A DNA stretch of 64,000 nucleotides from CAZSAT01 sp964604675 (GCA_964604675.1 CAZSAT010000013.1:23877-87876), one strand, 5' to 3'. Positions 16,121 to 25,749 are shown, counted from the stretch's first letter. Notes: a model not told the origin generated them from the letters alone. Numbers and translations: made by a program.

Positions 16121-17773
16121 TTAGCGCACGGCCTCGCCCGCGTACAGCGGGGTGCGCCCGCCCTTGAAGGCCGAGTAGCTCGAGGTGTCGAGGGTGAAGC
16201 TCGAGATGACCTCCCCGCTCGCGTCGAGCTCCACGATCGAGGGGTGGTAGGTGCTGGACGGGTCGGCCTGGTCGTAGCCGGTGCTCACCAGGAAGCGGTT
16301 GCCCGTGACGCGGCCCAACAGCGCGCTGCCCTCGTGGCTGCCGTAGAGCACGTCCATGCCCTCGCCGTAGGCCCAGACCTGCCGCACGGTGTGCGCGTCC
16401 TCGTCGATCTCGTACTCGGCGATCAGGCTGTACGGGGTGTCGCTGCGGTCGTTCGAGAAGTCGCCGTTCGCACCCCAGGCCGTGATGTTGCCGGTGGAGT
16501 CGGCGCCGTCGAGCAGCACGGACGCCTGGTTGACCCAGGTCAGCAGCCGAAGGGTGGCGCCGTGGCGCTCGGTGACCTGCAACCCGTGCTGGGCGATGGG
16601 CCACCAGAAGGGGTCAGCGTCCTCGGGGGGCGCCTCCAGCGCCTGTTGCACGGCGGTGCTGTAGGGCACGCCTTCGCTGTCGACCGCGGTGAGCAGGTAG
16701 TCGGCGGTCTGCAGCCCGCCTTGACCGTCCCACCCGGCCTCGCCCCAGCCGAGGTGAGGCGCGAAGATCCAGCGCAGCTCCTTGCCCGCGTTGGTCTCGC
16801 TGCCCTGCTCGCCGCCCCGGGTGAGGCTGACGATGCCCTGGTAGCGGGCGCTCACGTGCAGCGCGTCGACCGCCTCTTCGTAGTGCAGGGTGTTGGCGTG
16901 CGCCCAGTCGCCGTCCTTCTCGCGCAGCACGATGCGGTCGACGTCGAGGAACGCCCGCAGGTCCCACAGGTTCACGATGTCGGAGCCGTCGGCCGCGAGC
17001 TCCACGATGACGTCGTGCTTGCTCGACACGGTGTCGCCGTCGGCGTTGACGACCTGGGTGCGCTCGCTGTCGACCAGCGCGGCCACCGTGCCGCCCGGCA
17101 GCTGGATCGTGTCGTGGTGCCAGCGGAGGTAGTCGGGCAGGTCGCGGTCCACGATGTGGCCGCCGAAGCGGTCGATCCGATCGACGTTCGACAGGAGCGT
17201 GCCGTCGTCGAGCACCTGCACGATCGCGGGACCGGTCCAGCGCAGCCCGCCGCTCTCGTCGTAGAGGAACTGGTCGTACCAGGGCCAGCCGGGCTCCGAG
17301 GCGGCCTCGTCGTGGGTGACCTCGCTCCCGCCCTGCCCCCCGCGGTCGGGCACCTCCCCCACGGGCAGCTCGAGGTCGGCGCGGAAGGCGCCGCCCTCGC
17401 TGTCGATCCAGATGTCGAGGCGGTTCGTGGCGTTCGGGAAGAGGCCGAAGAGCGGAAACCCCACGCGCCCGTCGGCGACCAGCTCGGGGTCGAACAGCAG
17501 GTCCCAGGCGGGGTCCTGCGGGTCGAGCGCGACCTCGAGGTCGGCGGCTTCGTCCACCCCGTGCAGCGTGAAGCGGATCTCGGTGACCTCGTCGGGCACG
17601 AGGTGCGGATGGGCCAGGCTGACGACCGCGGTGAGGGGGGTCAAGCCGTAGGGGTCGAGGTCGTAGCGCACGTCGGCCACGCCCTTGGTCTCGCCGTTCC
17701 CGGTGCCGAAGCTGTCGGCGTTCTCGCCGCACGCTGCGACGAGCGGCAGCAGGGACCAGGCGAGGGCACGCAT
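16121..17773 (-). CDS. Arylsulfotransferase (ASST) family lipoprotein
   Basis: A 550-residue lipoprotein (MRALAWSLLPLVAACGENAD) with a beta-propeller-like body. Blade-like motifs such as VQVLDDGTLLSN, RWHHDTIQLPGG, HANTLHYEEAVDAL and HGLQVTERHG match the arylsulfotransferase family, in which two His bind the substrate and a third forms a sulfo-enzyme, moving sulfate between phenols in the periplasm. The ATG at 17773 sits at a clear signal peptide; reading further upstream would enter the next gene. A second family member lies at 61457-62914. Confidence 0.83.
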   Translation of the reverse strand: MRALAWSLLPLVAACGENADSFGTGNGETKGVADVRYDLDPYGLTPLTAVVSLAHPHLVPDEVTEIRFTLHGVDEAADLEVALDPQDPAWDLLFDPELVADGRVGFPLFGLFPNATNRLDIWIDSEGGAFRADLELPVGEVPDRGGQGGSEVTHDEAASEPGWPWYDQFLYDESGGLRWTGPAIVQVLDDGTLLSNVDRIDRFGGHIVDRDLPDYLRWHHDTIQLPGGTVAALVDSERTQVVNADGDTVSSKHDVIVELAADGSDIVNLWDLRAFLDVDRIVLREKDGDWAHANTLHYEEAVDALHVSARYQGIVSLTRGGEQGSETNAGKELRWIFAPHLGWGEAGWDGQGGLQTADYLLTAVDSEGVPYSTAVQQALEAPPEDADPFWWPIAQHGLQVTERHGATLRLLTWVNQASVLLDGADSTGNITAWGANGDFSNDRSDTPYSLIAEYEIDEDAHTVRQVWAYGEGMDVLYGSHEGSALLGRVTGNRFLVSTGYDQADPSSTYHPSIVELDASGEVISSFTLDTSSYSAFKGGRTPLYAGEAVR

Positions 17774-17811
17774 CCCCCAGGGGTAGCCCACGCGTCCGGG
17801 GGCTGCAGCGA

Positions 17812-20521
17812 TCAGCGCACCCAGATCGCCACGTCGTCGATGCCGAAGCTCTCGTCGCCAGCGTCCTGGTCGAGCTCGGAGCCGGCCACGAGCTGCAGAG
17901 CGTCGTCGCTGTGGCTCGTGATCTCGCTCACGAAGTGCTGCTCGTCGTAGCTCCCGGACCACCCGCGGTTCCAGCCGCACACCTCGGCGCCGTCGTAGTA
18001 CTGCAGCGACTCCGACCAGAGGGTCACCCCGTCGAGCTCGACGTACGCGGTCTCTCCGTCCCACGAGTCGAGCTTCGCGTAGGTCAGCTCGACCCAGGCC
18101 TCGCTGTGGTCGATGCTCCAGGCCGTGGTGTCCAGGGTGAGCTCGGTGCCCGCGGTCAGGCCGTAGCCGCCCAGCATCACGCCCCACCCGGAGCAGTCGT
18201 AGGTGGAGCCGTAGTCCCAGCCGGCGTCGACCCCGTCGTCGAAGCCGTCGGTGAAGACCAGGGTCCAGCCGCCGCCGTCGGTGCTCATGTCGCAGGTCCA
18301 GGTGTCGGTGCTGCCCTCGACCTCCAGCCAGTAGTCGCCGTCGCCTTCCGAGGCGCCGTCGTCCAGGATGGCCAGGCAGCTCTCGGCGGCGCAGGTGGCG
18401 TCGCTGCCGAGCACGCCGTTGTCGGCGTCGCCGTCGCAGTCGCTGTCGACGCCGTCGCAGACCTCCTCCGCATCGGGGTTCACGCCCGCGTCGCCGTCGT
18501 CGCAGTCGCTCGCGTCGTCGGTGGTGTCGCTGGGCTGCAGGCACGCGTCGCTGCTGGTGTCCGGGTCGCCGAAGCCGTCGCCGTCCGCGTCGGCGTACCA
18601 GGTGGTCGTGCCTGTGGTGTCTTCGTCCACGTCGTCGTCGCAGTCGTTGTCGGCGCCGTCGCATGCCTCCTCGGCGCCGGGGTTGGCCCCGCTGTCGGTG
18701 TCGTCGCAGTCGCTGGCGTCGGCCACGTAGCCGGAGGGCTGGTCGCACGCGTCGAGGGTGTAGGTGGTGCTGCCGTAGGAGTCGCCGTCGTAGTCGATCG
18801 ACCAGGTGGAGGCGTCGGCCAGGCCCGGGTCGTCGNNNNNNNNNNNNNNNNNNNNNNNNNNNNNNNNNNNNNNNNNNNNNNNNNNNNNNNNNNNNNNNNN
18901 NNNNNNNNNNNNNNNNNNNNNNNNNNNNNNNNNNNTCGTCGACGAGGCCGTCGCAGTCGTCGTCGGTGCCGTTGCAGACCTCGGTGGCGGCGGGGTGGAC
19001 CTCGGAGTTGCCGTCGTCGCAGTCCGTGCCGTCGGTGCTGGAGCCGCTCGGGGCTTCGCAGGCGGTGGTGGCGGCCGACGGGTCGCCGTAGCCGTCGCTG
19101 TCGGCGTCGGCGTAGAAGGTGCTCGGGTCGCTCACGGTGTCGTCGTCGTCGACGAGGCCGTCGCAGTCGTCGTCGGTGCCGTTGCAGACCTCGGTGGCGG
19201 TGGGGTGGACCTCGGCGTCGTAGTCGTTGCAGTCGGTGGCGTCGGCGCCGTAGCTCGCGGGCGCGGAGCAGGCCTCGGTGGAGAAGGCCGCGTTGCCGTA
19301 GCCGTCGGCGTCGTAGTCGAGGTACCAGGTGAGCGCGTCGGCGAGGTCGGGGTCGTCGTCGTCGACGAGCGCGTCGCAGTCGTCGTCGGTGCCGTTGCAG
19401 AGCTCGCTCGCGTCGGGGTTCACGGTGGCGCTGGTGTCGTCGCAGTCGGTGGCGTCGGTGGCCGAGGCGCTGGGCTGCTCGCAGGCCTCGATCGGGGCGC
19501 TGGCGTCGCCGAAGCCGTCGCCGTCGGTGTCGGCGTAGAAGGTGCCCGCGTCGGTCACCGTGTCGTCGTCGTCGACCAGGCCGTCGCAGTCGTCGTCGAG
19601 CCCGTTGCACCACTCGTCGGCGGCCGGGTTCACGGCGCTGTCGGTGTCGTCGCAGTCGGTGGCGTCGTCGACGTAGCCCGTGGCCGCGTCGCAGGAAGCG
19701 CTGCTCACCGCGGCGTCGCCGTAGCCGTCGCCGTCGGCGTCGGCGTACCAGGTCTGCTCGCCGCTGGCCCCCGACTCGTCGACCAGGCTGTCGCAGTCGT
19801 TGTCGAGCGCGTCGCAGGCCTCGTTGGCGCTGGGGTTCGCGGCCGCTTCGCCGTCGTCGCAGTCGTCGGAGGAGGCGGCGAAGCCCGAGGGCGCGTCGCA
19901 GGCCAGGGTGGCGTAGCTGGTGCCGCCGTGGCCGTCGCCGTCGGCGTCGAGGTGCCAGGTGAGCTGACCGGTGACGTCGGGGTCGTCGTCGTCGACCAGG
20001 CTGTCGCAGTCGTCGTCGAGGCCGTTGCAGAGCTCCGCCCCCGCGGGGTGCACGTCGGGGTTCGTGTCGTCGCAGTCGGTGGCGTCGTCGACGTAGCCGC
20101 TCGGTGCGTCGCAGCTGGCCACCGGGCTGGCCGCGTCGCCGAAGCCGTCGCCGTCGGCGTCGCGGTACCAGGTGAGCGTGTCGATCGCGCCCTGGTCGAC
20201 CAGCAGGTCGCAGTCGTTGTCCACGCCGTCGCACACCTCGTCCGCGTCGGGGTGGATCTCGGAGTTGGAGTCGTCGCAGTCCTGGGTCTCGTCGAAGCCG
20301 TCGCTGTCGGCGTCCACGACCGGCTCGGCGGTGTCGCCGGAGTCCCCGGTGTCGACCGGCTCGCCCGTGTCGCCCGGCTCACCCGTGTCGGTCGGGACGG
20401 CCGCTGTGTCGGCGGCCGCTCCCGTGTCCTCGAGGGCCACCGCGCCGCTGTCGCTGGGGTCGAACTCCTTGGTGCGGCAGCCGAGGCAGAGCAGGGCGAG
20501 CAGGGCGATTCGCGCGTTCAT
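17812..20521 (-). CDS. MopE-type Asp/Cys-repeat lipoprotein with C-terminal fibrinogen-like domain (interrupted by assembly gap)
   Basis: A surface lipoprotein (MNARIALLALLCLGCRTKEF) with at least nine repeats of about 68 residues. Each carries a DCDD...CNGxDDDCDxLVD half and a WYxDADGDGYGD half, as in the MopE-type putative metal-binding motif, and probably binds calcium or copper and is disulfide-braced. Seven repeats precede the N gap and two follow. The C-terminus (about 200 residues) contains CDMSTDGGGWTLVF, a hallmark of fibrinogen-like globular domains. The two sides of the gap read in different frames, as expected if 100 N is a placeholder; the true number of repeats is unknown. An acidic Asp/Thr-rich linker follows the lipid anchor. 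Confidence 0.85.
18421..20320 (-). repeat. Tandem coding repeats of about 204 bases (MopE-type)
   Basis: At least nine degenerate units of about 204 bases encode the 68-residue Asp/Cys-rich repeat. Copies on either side of the gap are close enough in sequence (dense GAC/TCGTCG tracts) to explain why a short-read assembly broke here. Confidence 0.85.
18836..18935. other. Assembly gap (100 N)
   Basis: Exactly 100 N bases, a conventional scaffold-gap length, inside the repeat gene. The reading frame shifts by one across it, so the real length is not a multiple-of-three match to 100. Confidence 0.99.
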
Positions 20522-20572
20522 GGGGGACTCCTGGGCGCCAGTGTAGCGCCCGAGGAGCCCCCCTCGGTCGAC

Positions 20573-21805
20573 CTACCAGCTCTTCATCCAGCTCCACGTG
20601 GGGGCGGCCCAGTTGGCGGCGGTGCTCGGGACGGCCCACTCGGTCGGGCGACCGGTGTGGCCGCTCACCACGAGCGAGCCGGCATAGTCGCCCTCTTCGT
20701 AGACGCGGTCGATCTGCTCGCGGATCTCGCGCACGTCGGCGTCGGTGACGACCCCGTTCGAGGTGGCCTTGTAGAACTGCACGGTCACGCGCACCGGGAA
20801 GCGCGTGTCGCGCTCGATGTCCAGGCCGTCGATCTCCTTGTAGGGACCCTCGACCTCGCCGTGGCCGATCACGGCCACCTCCACATCGCTCTCCTCCATG
20901 GACTTCTCCATGGCCATGGGCGCCGCCATGTCGCCCGCACCGCTCATCACCCCGCCGAAGCTGTCGGCGAGCTCGTCCATCCACCCGCGGGTGATCTGTT
21001 CCTGCTTCAGCGGCACCTGGACCACCAGCACCACGTTGGCGTTGTCGTCCTCGGTGATCGGTCCGCCGCTCAGGGCGTCGCCGCCCTTGGCGTTGAAGTC
21101 GCTCAGGCGCTCGGCGGTGAAGGGGGCGCGCTCGCCGTCGGCGTTGAAGAAGAGCACGTCGGAGAGGTAGCCGGACTCGTTCTCGATGACCTGCATCGAG
21201 GTGCCCTCGCGGCTGGCGACGATGGTCAGCACGGCCGGGTGGTCCGGGTAGGACTGGTAGTTGTAGATGACCGGCGTGAACTGCGCCTCGCCCGAGGCCG
21301 GGATGGGCAGGAAGCAGGCCTGGGCGCTCACCAGCACGTGCTCGTCGCGGTCGTTCCAGAGCGCGGACTGGTCGCCGGTCCAGCTGCCGCTGTCGTGAAG
21401 GTAGGACTTCGTCTCGCGCAGCAGGCTCTCGAGGGTGATCGTCTCGAGGTCGTCGCCGCGCTCGTTGCCCACGCGGAGCCAGAACTTGTCGCTGGCCACG
21501 TCCGCCGTGGTGTCGGTGAAGTTGTCGAAGCGGAAGACCGGCATGGGGTGCAGGGCCCCGCCCGAGTCGCGCACGCCGATGGTCATGTCGGAGATGTTCG
21601 GGCCCCAGGACGAGCCCTTCGAGCGGCCGGTGTCCTCCCAGGTGACGTTGAGCACGCTCAGGCCGTAGCGGCTGGCCATGCTGGTGACCTGCTGGTCCCA
21701 GACCATCGACTCGACCTTCTGGATGGTCTCGTCGTGGGTCTGCACGCGCTGCAGGGGGGCGGGCACGGGGCCGAGGGCGTGGGCGCTGGAGAGCAGCAGG
21801 AACAT
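20573..21805 (-). CDS. Exported protein of unknown function (410 aa)
   Basis: A signal-peptide protein (MFLLLSSAHALG) with no lipobox. The mature region is rich in strands and polar residues (for example WGPNISDMTIGVRD and PVFRFDNFTDT). A middle segment reads VVLVVQVPLKQEQ, followed by a Met/Gly-rich stretch (GAGDMAAPMAMEKSMEES) and a C-terminus with several Trp. It looks like a secreted globular protein; I do not recognise the family. It is transcribed in the same direction as the repeat lipoprotein 51 bases away. Confidence 0.7.
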   Translation of the reverse strand: MFLLLSSAHALGPVPAPLQRVQTHDETIQKVESMVWDQQVTSMASRYGLSVLNVTWEDTGRSKGSSWGPNISDMTIGVRDSGGALHPMPVFRFDNFTDTTADVASDKFWLRVGNERGDDLETITLESLLRETKSYLHDSGSWTGDQSALWNDRDEHVLVSAQACFLPIPASGEAQFTPVIYNYQSYPDHPAVLTIVASREGTSMQVIENESGYLSDVLFFNADGERAPFTAERLSDFNAKGGDALSGGPITEDDNANVVLVVQVPLKQEQITRGWMDELADSFGGVMSGAGDMAAPMAMEKSMEESDVEVAVIGHGEVEGPYKEIDGLDIERDTRFPVRVTVQFYKATSNGVVTDADVREIREQIDRVYEEGDYAGSLVVSGHTGRPTEWAVPSTAANWAAPTWSWMKSW

Positions 21806-21915
21806 GAGAACTCCGGATGTCGGTGGGAAGGCGCCCTCGGGACGGCTGGTCCCTGGACGCGCTTACGGCCGCGACATTCGGTGACGATCTGCGATCGCCG
21901 GGTTCCCTGGTTGTG

Positions 21916-21945
21916 CGGCTCGTTACCTACGAGCCCGTCGACTAC
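21916..21945 (-). terminator. Conserved stop-codon-linked hairpin, copy 1
   Basis: Read on the minus strand this 30-base block begins one base before the TAG stop of the 21942-22928 gene and contains the stem GGCTCGT/ACGAGCC around an AGGTA loop. It is identical at 28 of 30 positions to the block at 62911-62940, which sits at the same place relative to another lipoprotein's stop. No T-run follows. It may act as a terminator or RNA-stability element. Confidence 0.6.
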
Positions 21946-22928
21946 AGCTGGTGGAGGTCGAGGAAGTTGGCGGTGACCTCCGCCTCGTCGGGATCGACGT
22001 ACACCGCCTGGCCCGTGCGGCCGGTGGAGCGCTCGAAGCGCACGTAGTCCACCGCGGCGCCGTCGGAGTCGAGGTAGGCCACGCGGCCGGCGCTGGGGTA
22101 GCCGGAGTCGGTGCGGTGGGTCAGGCCCGTGACCGAGACGCGGCCTTCGAAGGACTCGCTGCCGTCGGCGGACTCGGCAGCCAGGACCAGCGAGCCGGTG
22201 CGCGTGACGTCGTACCGCCGGCCCTTGGCCTTCAGGTTGACGAGGCCGTCCAGGGTGCCGGCCATCGTGAAGTTGTCGGGCTCGTCGAGCGCGATCTGGG
22301 CGCTGACCTCCCGGCGAACGGGACGGCCGGTGGCGGTGCCGCAGGCGGTCATCACGGTGCCGCTGCCGCTGTCGGTGCTGTAGTAGAACTGCGCGGCCGC
22401 GTCGTAGCCACGGTCGGCCGTGCGGGTCTTCGCCTCCTCGAGGGCGGTCGGATCGGCGGTCTCGTCGACGTCTGCGAAGGGCGGGAAGGTGAAGGCCAGC
22501 GCGCCGGAGTAGAGCGACTCGCCGGGCGCGGTGCAGCTGGCGTAGTTGACGACCCAGCCCCATCCGGCCGTGCGCTCGCAGTCTTCGAAGTCCAGCCAGA
22601 CCAGGTCCTCGTAGGCCGGCGCTTCCTCGGCGCAGCCCTCGATGTCGCGGGTCAGGAAGGTGGTGCCCGCGTCCACCACGCCGTGCATGTCGACGAGATC
22701 GAGGCCACCGAGCAGCATCAGGTGGAAGGACAGCTCCAACAGCGGCACGCTCTCGGTGGGCGTGTCGACCGGCGAGGTGTCGTTGTCGGGGCCCGAGGTG
22801 TCGAAGGTCGCCGTGTCGGGCAGGTCCGGGAGGCCGGTCTCCACACCGCGCGCCTCGAGGGCGCCCATGGTGGCGTCGATGGGGGCGGGGGACGAACAGG
22901 CGACGAAGCTGGCGATCACGGCGAGCAT
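21942..22928 (-). CDS. Hypothetical lipoprotein (328 aa)
   Basis: A lipoprotein with signal MLAVIASFVACSSPAP (lipobox FVAC); the ATG at 22928 has GGAG 5 bases upstream. After an acidic Thr/Asp-rich linker (DTATFDTSGPDNDTSP), as in other lipoproteins here, there is a globular domain with several Cys (for example DFEDCERTAGWGW and NYASCTAPG) and a strand-rich C-terminus. The family is not recognised. It is probably surface or periplasmic. Confidence 0.7.
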   Translation of the reverse strand: MLAVIASFVACSSPAPIDATMGALEARGVETGLPDLPDTATFDTSGPDNDTSPVDTPTESVPLLELSFHLMLLGGLDLVDMHGVVDAGTTFLTRDIEGCAEEAPAYEDLVWLDFEDCERTAGWGWVVNYASCTAPGESLYSGALAFTFPPFADVDETADPTALEEAKTRTADRGYDAAAQFYYSTDSGSGTVMTACGTATGRPVRREVSAQIALDEPDNFTMAGTLDGLVNLKAKGRRYDVTRTGSLVLAAESADGSESFEGRVSVTGLTHRTDSGYPSAGRVAYLDSDGAAVDYVRFERSTGRTGQAVYVDPDEAEVTANFLDLHQL

Positions 22929-22984
22929 GGGTGCTCCAGGGGCTTTCTGGAGGCAACGGATCAAGCGGCGCTTTCGTTGAGGCC

Positions 22985-24844
22985 TCAGCGCAGATCGACG
23001 GCGATGACGCGCACCTCGTAGGCGTAGCGCTCGACCCAGGGCACGCCGAGCAGCAGCCGGCGCGGCAGCTCGGTGAGCAACAGCGGCAGCTGCACGAAGG
23101 GGCGTTCCTCCTCGAAGCGCAGCTCGCCGTAGTCGCGGCCGAAGGCCTCGAGGTGGGAGGGGCCCGGGCGGTAGATCGTGGCGCGGTAGTCTTCGGGTCG
23201 GTTCGGCCCGCCGGGCACGACGGGCGTGAACAGCCCGGCCTCGCGCCGGGTCCAGCTCAGATCGCCGATCAGCGCCGCGTTGGCGCGGTCGTCCATGCGT
23301 GACCGAGGGGTGAGCCAGTAGATCCAGGTGTCGCCGGCGTGGCCGGTCAAGAGCGGCGGGGGCTCGTCGTCCGGCCAGATCCAGCCGGCGGCGTTGTACT
23401 GCGTGGTGGGCAGCCAGGCGGGCACGTGCAGGTAGTGCGCCTCGAGCGCGTCGCGCGCTCCCGCGGTGATCAGCGCGTGCGGGTCCAGCCACTCCACGTA
23501 GTGGTTGAAGAGCAGCACGTCGCCGGACAGGGCCTCCTCGGCGAGGGCTTGCTTGCCCGCGAGGTCCGCGCCCATGCGCGCCCGCCAGTCGAGGGTGTAG
23601 TTCAGGCCGTTCGCGACCACCCACCAGGCCATGGCGACGACGAGCGCGAGCGCTCCATGGCGCGCGGGGCTGCCCAGGAGCCGCTGGCCCGCGTGCAGGG
23701 CCACGCCGTGGAGCAGGGGCGCGAGCGCGATGAAGATCCGCGAGGCCATGTCCTCGCGAGCGGAAGGGGCCATCAGCCCGGCGAGCGACAGCGCCAGGAG
23801 CACCAGCCCGACGGTGAGTGCGGCCAGCTGGGGACCGCCGGTCCGGCGCTCTCCACGACGACCCGCCAGCGCGGTCAGGCCGACCAGCAAGAGCAGGACG
23901 AAGCCCGCACCCGCGAGCCGTGGGCTGAGGTAGATCGCCTCGTAGTGGCTGTAGTAGACGACCAACGGGGAGGCGACCAGGCCGGCCAGCAGCAGCACGG
24001 GCACCACCGCTGCGACCCGACCGAGGCGCAGCGCCGCGGCGCTCACCAGGAGGCACGCCCCCGGCGGGGAGAGCAGGTAGACCAGCTGCACGAGGTTGTT
24101 CTCGACCAGGGGCAGCTTCTGCGCCCAGCTGCTGTCGGCCACCTCGGTGGTGGGTGCGAGCAGGAGCGGCGTGAACAGCGCGATCCAGAAGCCGAGGCAC
24201 GCCACGGTCACCACCACCTGCCGGCCGAGGCTGCCCTTGTCGCGGTCCTTCAGGGCGACGAGCACGCCGGCTCCCAGGAAGCCGAACAGGACCAGCGCCG
24301 ACGCCTCCTTCAGCATCAGAGGCACGGCCAGCGCGGCCACCAGGGCTGCGGTGCGTGGGCCCGTGAGCGGACGGCGGGCGATCAGCAGGCTCGATGCGAA
24401 GAGCGTGGCGGCACCGGCGAGCATGTCGAGCTCCGGCACGTACCAGGCCTGGAAGAGAGCGGGCGCGATCATCATCGAGCTGCAGGCGGCCCAGGTGGCC
24501 ACCCGCTCGAAGCCCGCGGCCCGCAGCCAGGCGCGGCCCGCCAGGCCGAAGGCGCCCAGCTCGACGGTGGCCCGGATCAGCTCGTAGAGGGCGGGTGGGT
24601 CGGTGTGGGAACCCCAGAGCGCCACGTGCGTCTTCAAGAGCACGACGGAGAGCGGGCGGAGGGCCCAGGCCTCGATCGGCCAGGGCATCCAGAGCGGGCG
24701 GTACCAGTCGGCCCAGGGGACCTGCTCGGCCAGCTCCAGCACCCGGTGGGTGACGTTGTCGGCCTTGGGGACCACGCCGGCCGCGGCGAGCACGAGCGCG
24801 AGCACGAGCACGACCCAGGGGCCGGCCGGGCGAAGGCCCTTCAC
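22985..24844 (-). CDS. Polytopic membrane protein, GT-C glycosyltransferase-like
   Basis: A 619-residue protein with about ten hydrophobic segments and a large C-terminal soluble domain, the layout of lipid-linked-sugar glycosyltransferases such as ArnT/PMT/Alg types. The first periplasmic loop is acidic and Trp-rich (ADWYRPLWMPWPIEAW), where GT-C enzymes keep a catalytic acidic residue, but I cannot assign it. Its GTG start overlaps the stop of the DDG protein (24841-25749) by 4 bases, so the two are coupled. The sugar donor and acceptor are unknown; a non-catalytic membrane role is possible. Confidence 0.7.
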   Translation of the reverse strand: MKGLRPAGPWVVLVLALVLAAAGVVPKADNVTHRVLELAEQVPWADWYRPLWMPWPIEAWALRPLSVVLLKTHVALWGSHTDPPALYELIRATVELGAFGLAGRAWLRAAGFERVATWAACSSMMIAPALFQAWYVPELDMLAGAATLFASSLLIARRPLTGPRTAALVAALAVPLMLKEASALVLFGFLGAGVLVALKDRDKGSLGRQVVVTVACLGFWIALFTPLLLAPTTEVADSSWAQKLPLVENNLVQLVYLLSPPGACLLVSAAALRLGRVAAVVPVLLLAGLVASPLVVYYSHYEAIYLSPRLAGAGFVLLLLVGLTALAGRRGERRTGGPQLAALTVGLVLLALSLAGLMAPSAREDMASRIFIALAPLLHGVALHAGQRLLGSPARHGALALVVAMAWWVVANGLNYTLDWRARMGADLAGKQALAEEALSGDVLLFNHYVEWLDPHALITAGARDALEAHYLHVPAWLPTTQYNAAGWIWPDDEPPPLLTGHAGDTWIYWLTPRSRMDDRANAALIGDLSWTRREAGLFTPVVPGGPNRPEDYRATIYRPGPSHLEAFGRDYGELRFEEERPFVQLPLLLTELPRRLLLGVPWVERYAYEVRVIAVDLR

Positions 24845-25749
24845 GCGCTGGCTGCGACCACCAGGCAGCCCACGCGCTCGGGCAGGTCCTCACCAAGCCG
24901 CACGAGCGAGGGGTCGTCGAGGCCGCCCACCACGAGCACCGCGAGCGGCCGCCCGGGACCGCGGACCAGGCCCTCGGCGGTGTGGGCGATGTGCTGCGTG
25001 CGCAGGGAGTGGGTGCGGTAGACCGGGCCGCCCTGCACGCGCGGAAGCTCCGCGGTCGTGGGGGCGGCGAGGAGCACGCGGTGGGTGCGGGTGAGCGCGG
25101 TGAGCAGGGTGGCCGGGTCGGCCGCGGCGCGCTGCACGCCCGGGCGAAGCGCCACGCCGAGGCTCGCGCTCGGCTCGGCCACCAGATCGTCGGGGAGCTC
25201 CGCGGGGCCCCCGTCGCGGCCGCGCCACCACAGCCCGGCGACGCCGAACAGGGCCAGCACGCCCACGGCCACCACCGCGTAGAGGGTGGTGTCGGGCTCG
25301 TCGGACGGGGCGGGCGCGGTGGTGGTGGCGGCCGGGGCGGTTCCCGGTGTGTCGCCGGGCGCGTTGAGGGTGGGCGCGGCGCCGGACCCGACCGCCTCGG
25401 TCTCCACAGTGAACAGGTCGCCGTAGATGTTGACGATCAGGTCGCGCGCCTTGCCGTCGGCCGGCCAGGCCGCGGCGCCGACCTCGTGCACCTCGTCGCC
25501 CACCGTCACGGTCAGGTCGAAGCTGTCGCCCTCGATGATGGCGAAGCCCGAGTGCCGCCCGTCTTCCGCCGCCACGTCGGGGCTCTCGCCGTCGTCGTGC
25601 AGGTCGAGCACGGTCTGCACGCCCTGGTTGTCGAAGGTCAGGCTCACGGGACCGGTCACCTGCTCTCCGTCGAAGACGACCTGGGCCACGAGGCCCACAC
25701 CTGCGTGGGCGGACGGCGAGAGGGCGGCGAACAAGATCCAGGGGCTCAC
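24841..25749 (-). CDS. DDG-domain membrane protein, paralogue A
   Basis: A 302-residue protein starting at GTG (25749), with signal peptide MSPWILFAALSPSAHAG. Its N-terminal extracytoplasmic strand-rich domain carries HDDGESPDVAAEDG (DDG at 52-54), followed by a Pro/Ala/Thr linker, one membrane segment (about 145-167) and a cytosolic domain with HRVLLAAP, GGPVYR and PLAVLVVGG. The same order is found in 40970-42163 and 42217-43524. The DDG part resembles a beta-sandwich with a Ca-binding-like loop; the cytosolic part looks Rossmann-like but has no Walker motif. It overlaps the GT-C gene by 4 bases. Confidence 0.75.
   Translation of the reverse strand: MSPWILFAALSPSAHAGVGLVAQVVFDGEQVTGPVSLTFDNQGVQTVLDLHDDGESPDVAAEDGRHSGFAIIEGDSFDLTVTVGDEVHEVGAAAWPADGKARDLIVNIYGDLFTVETEAVGSGAAPTLNAPGDTPGTAPAATTTAPAPSDEPDTTLYAVVAVGVLALFGVAGLWWRGRDGGPAELPDDLVAEPSASLGVALRPGVQRAAADPATLLTALTRTHRVLLAAPTTAELPRVQGGPVYRTHSLRTQHIAHTAEGLVRGPGRPLAVLVVGGLDDPSLVRLGEDLPERVGCLVVAASA

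Noticed and set aside
13619..17950. A 1443-codon plus-strand open frame
   Set aside because: Val/Gly/His/Ala-rich antisense shadow of the ceramidase, Nif3 and arylsulfotransferase genes.
18421..20320. CRISPR-like regular repeats
   Set aside because: The repeats are degenerate, about 204 bases long and encode a protein motif; no spacers.
16121..20521. A 1466-residue reading joining the MopE repeats to the arylsulfotransferase
   Set aside because: It passes through the N gap into a wrong frame (Arg-rich) before entering the arylsulfotransferase frame; these are two genes, each with its own lipoprotein start.
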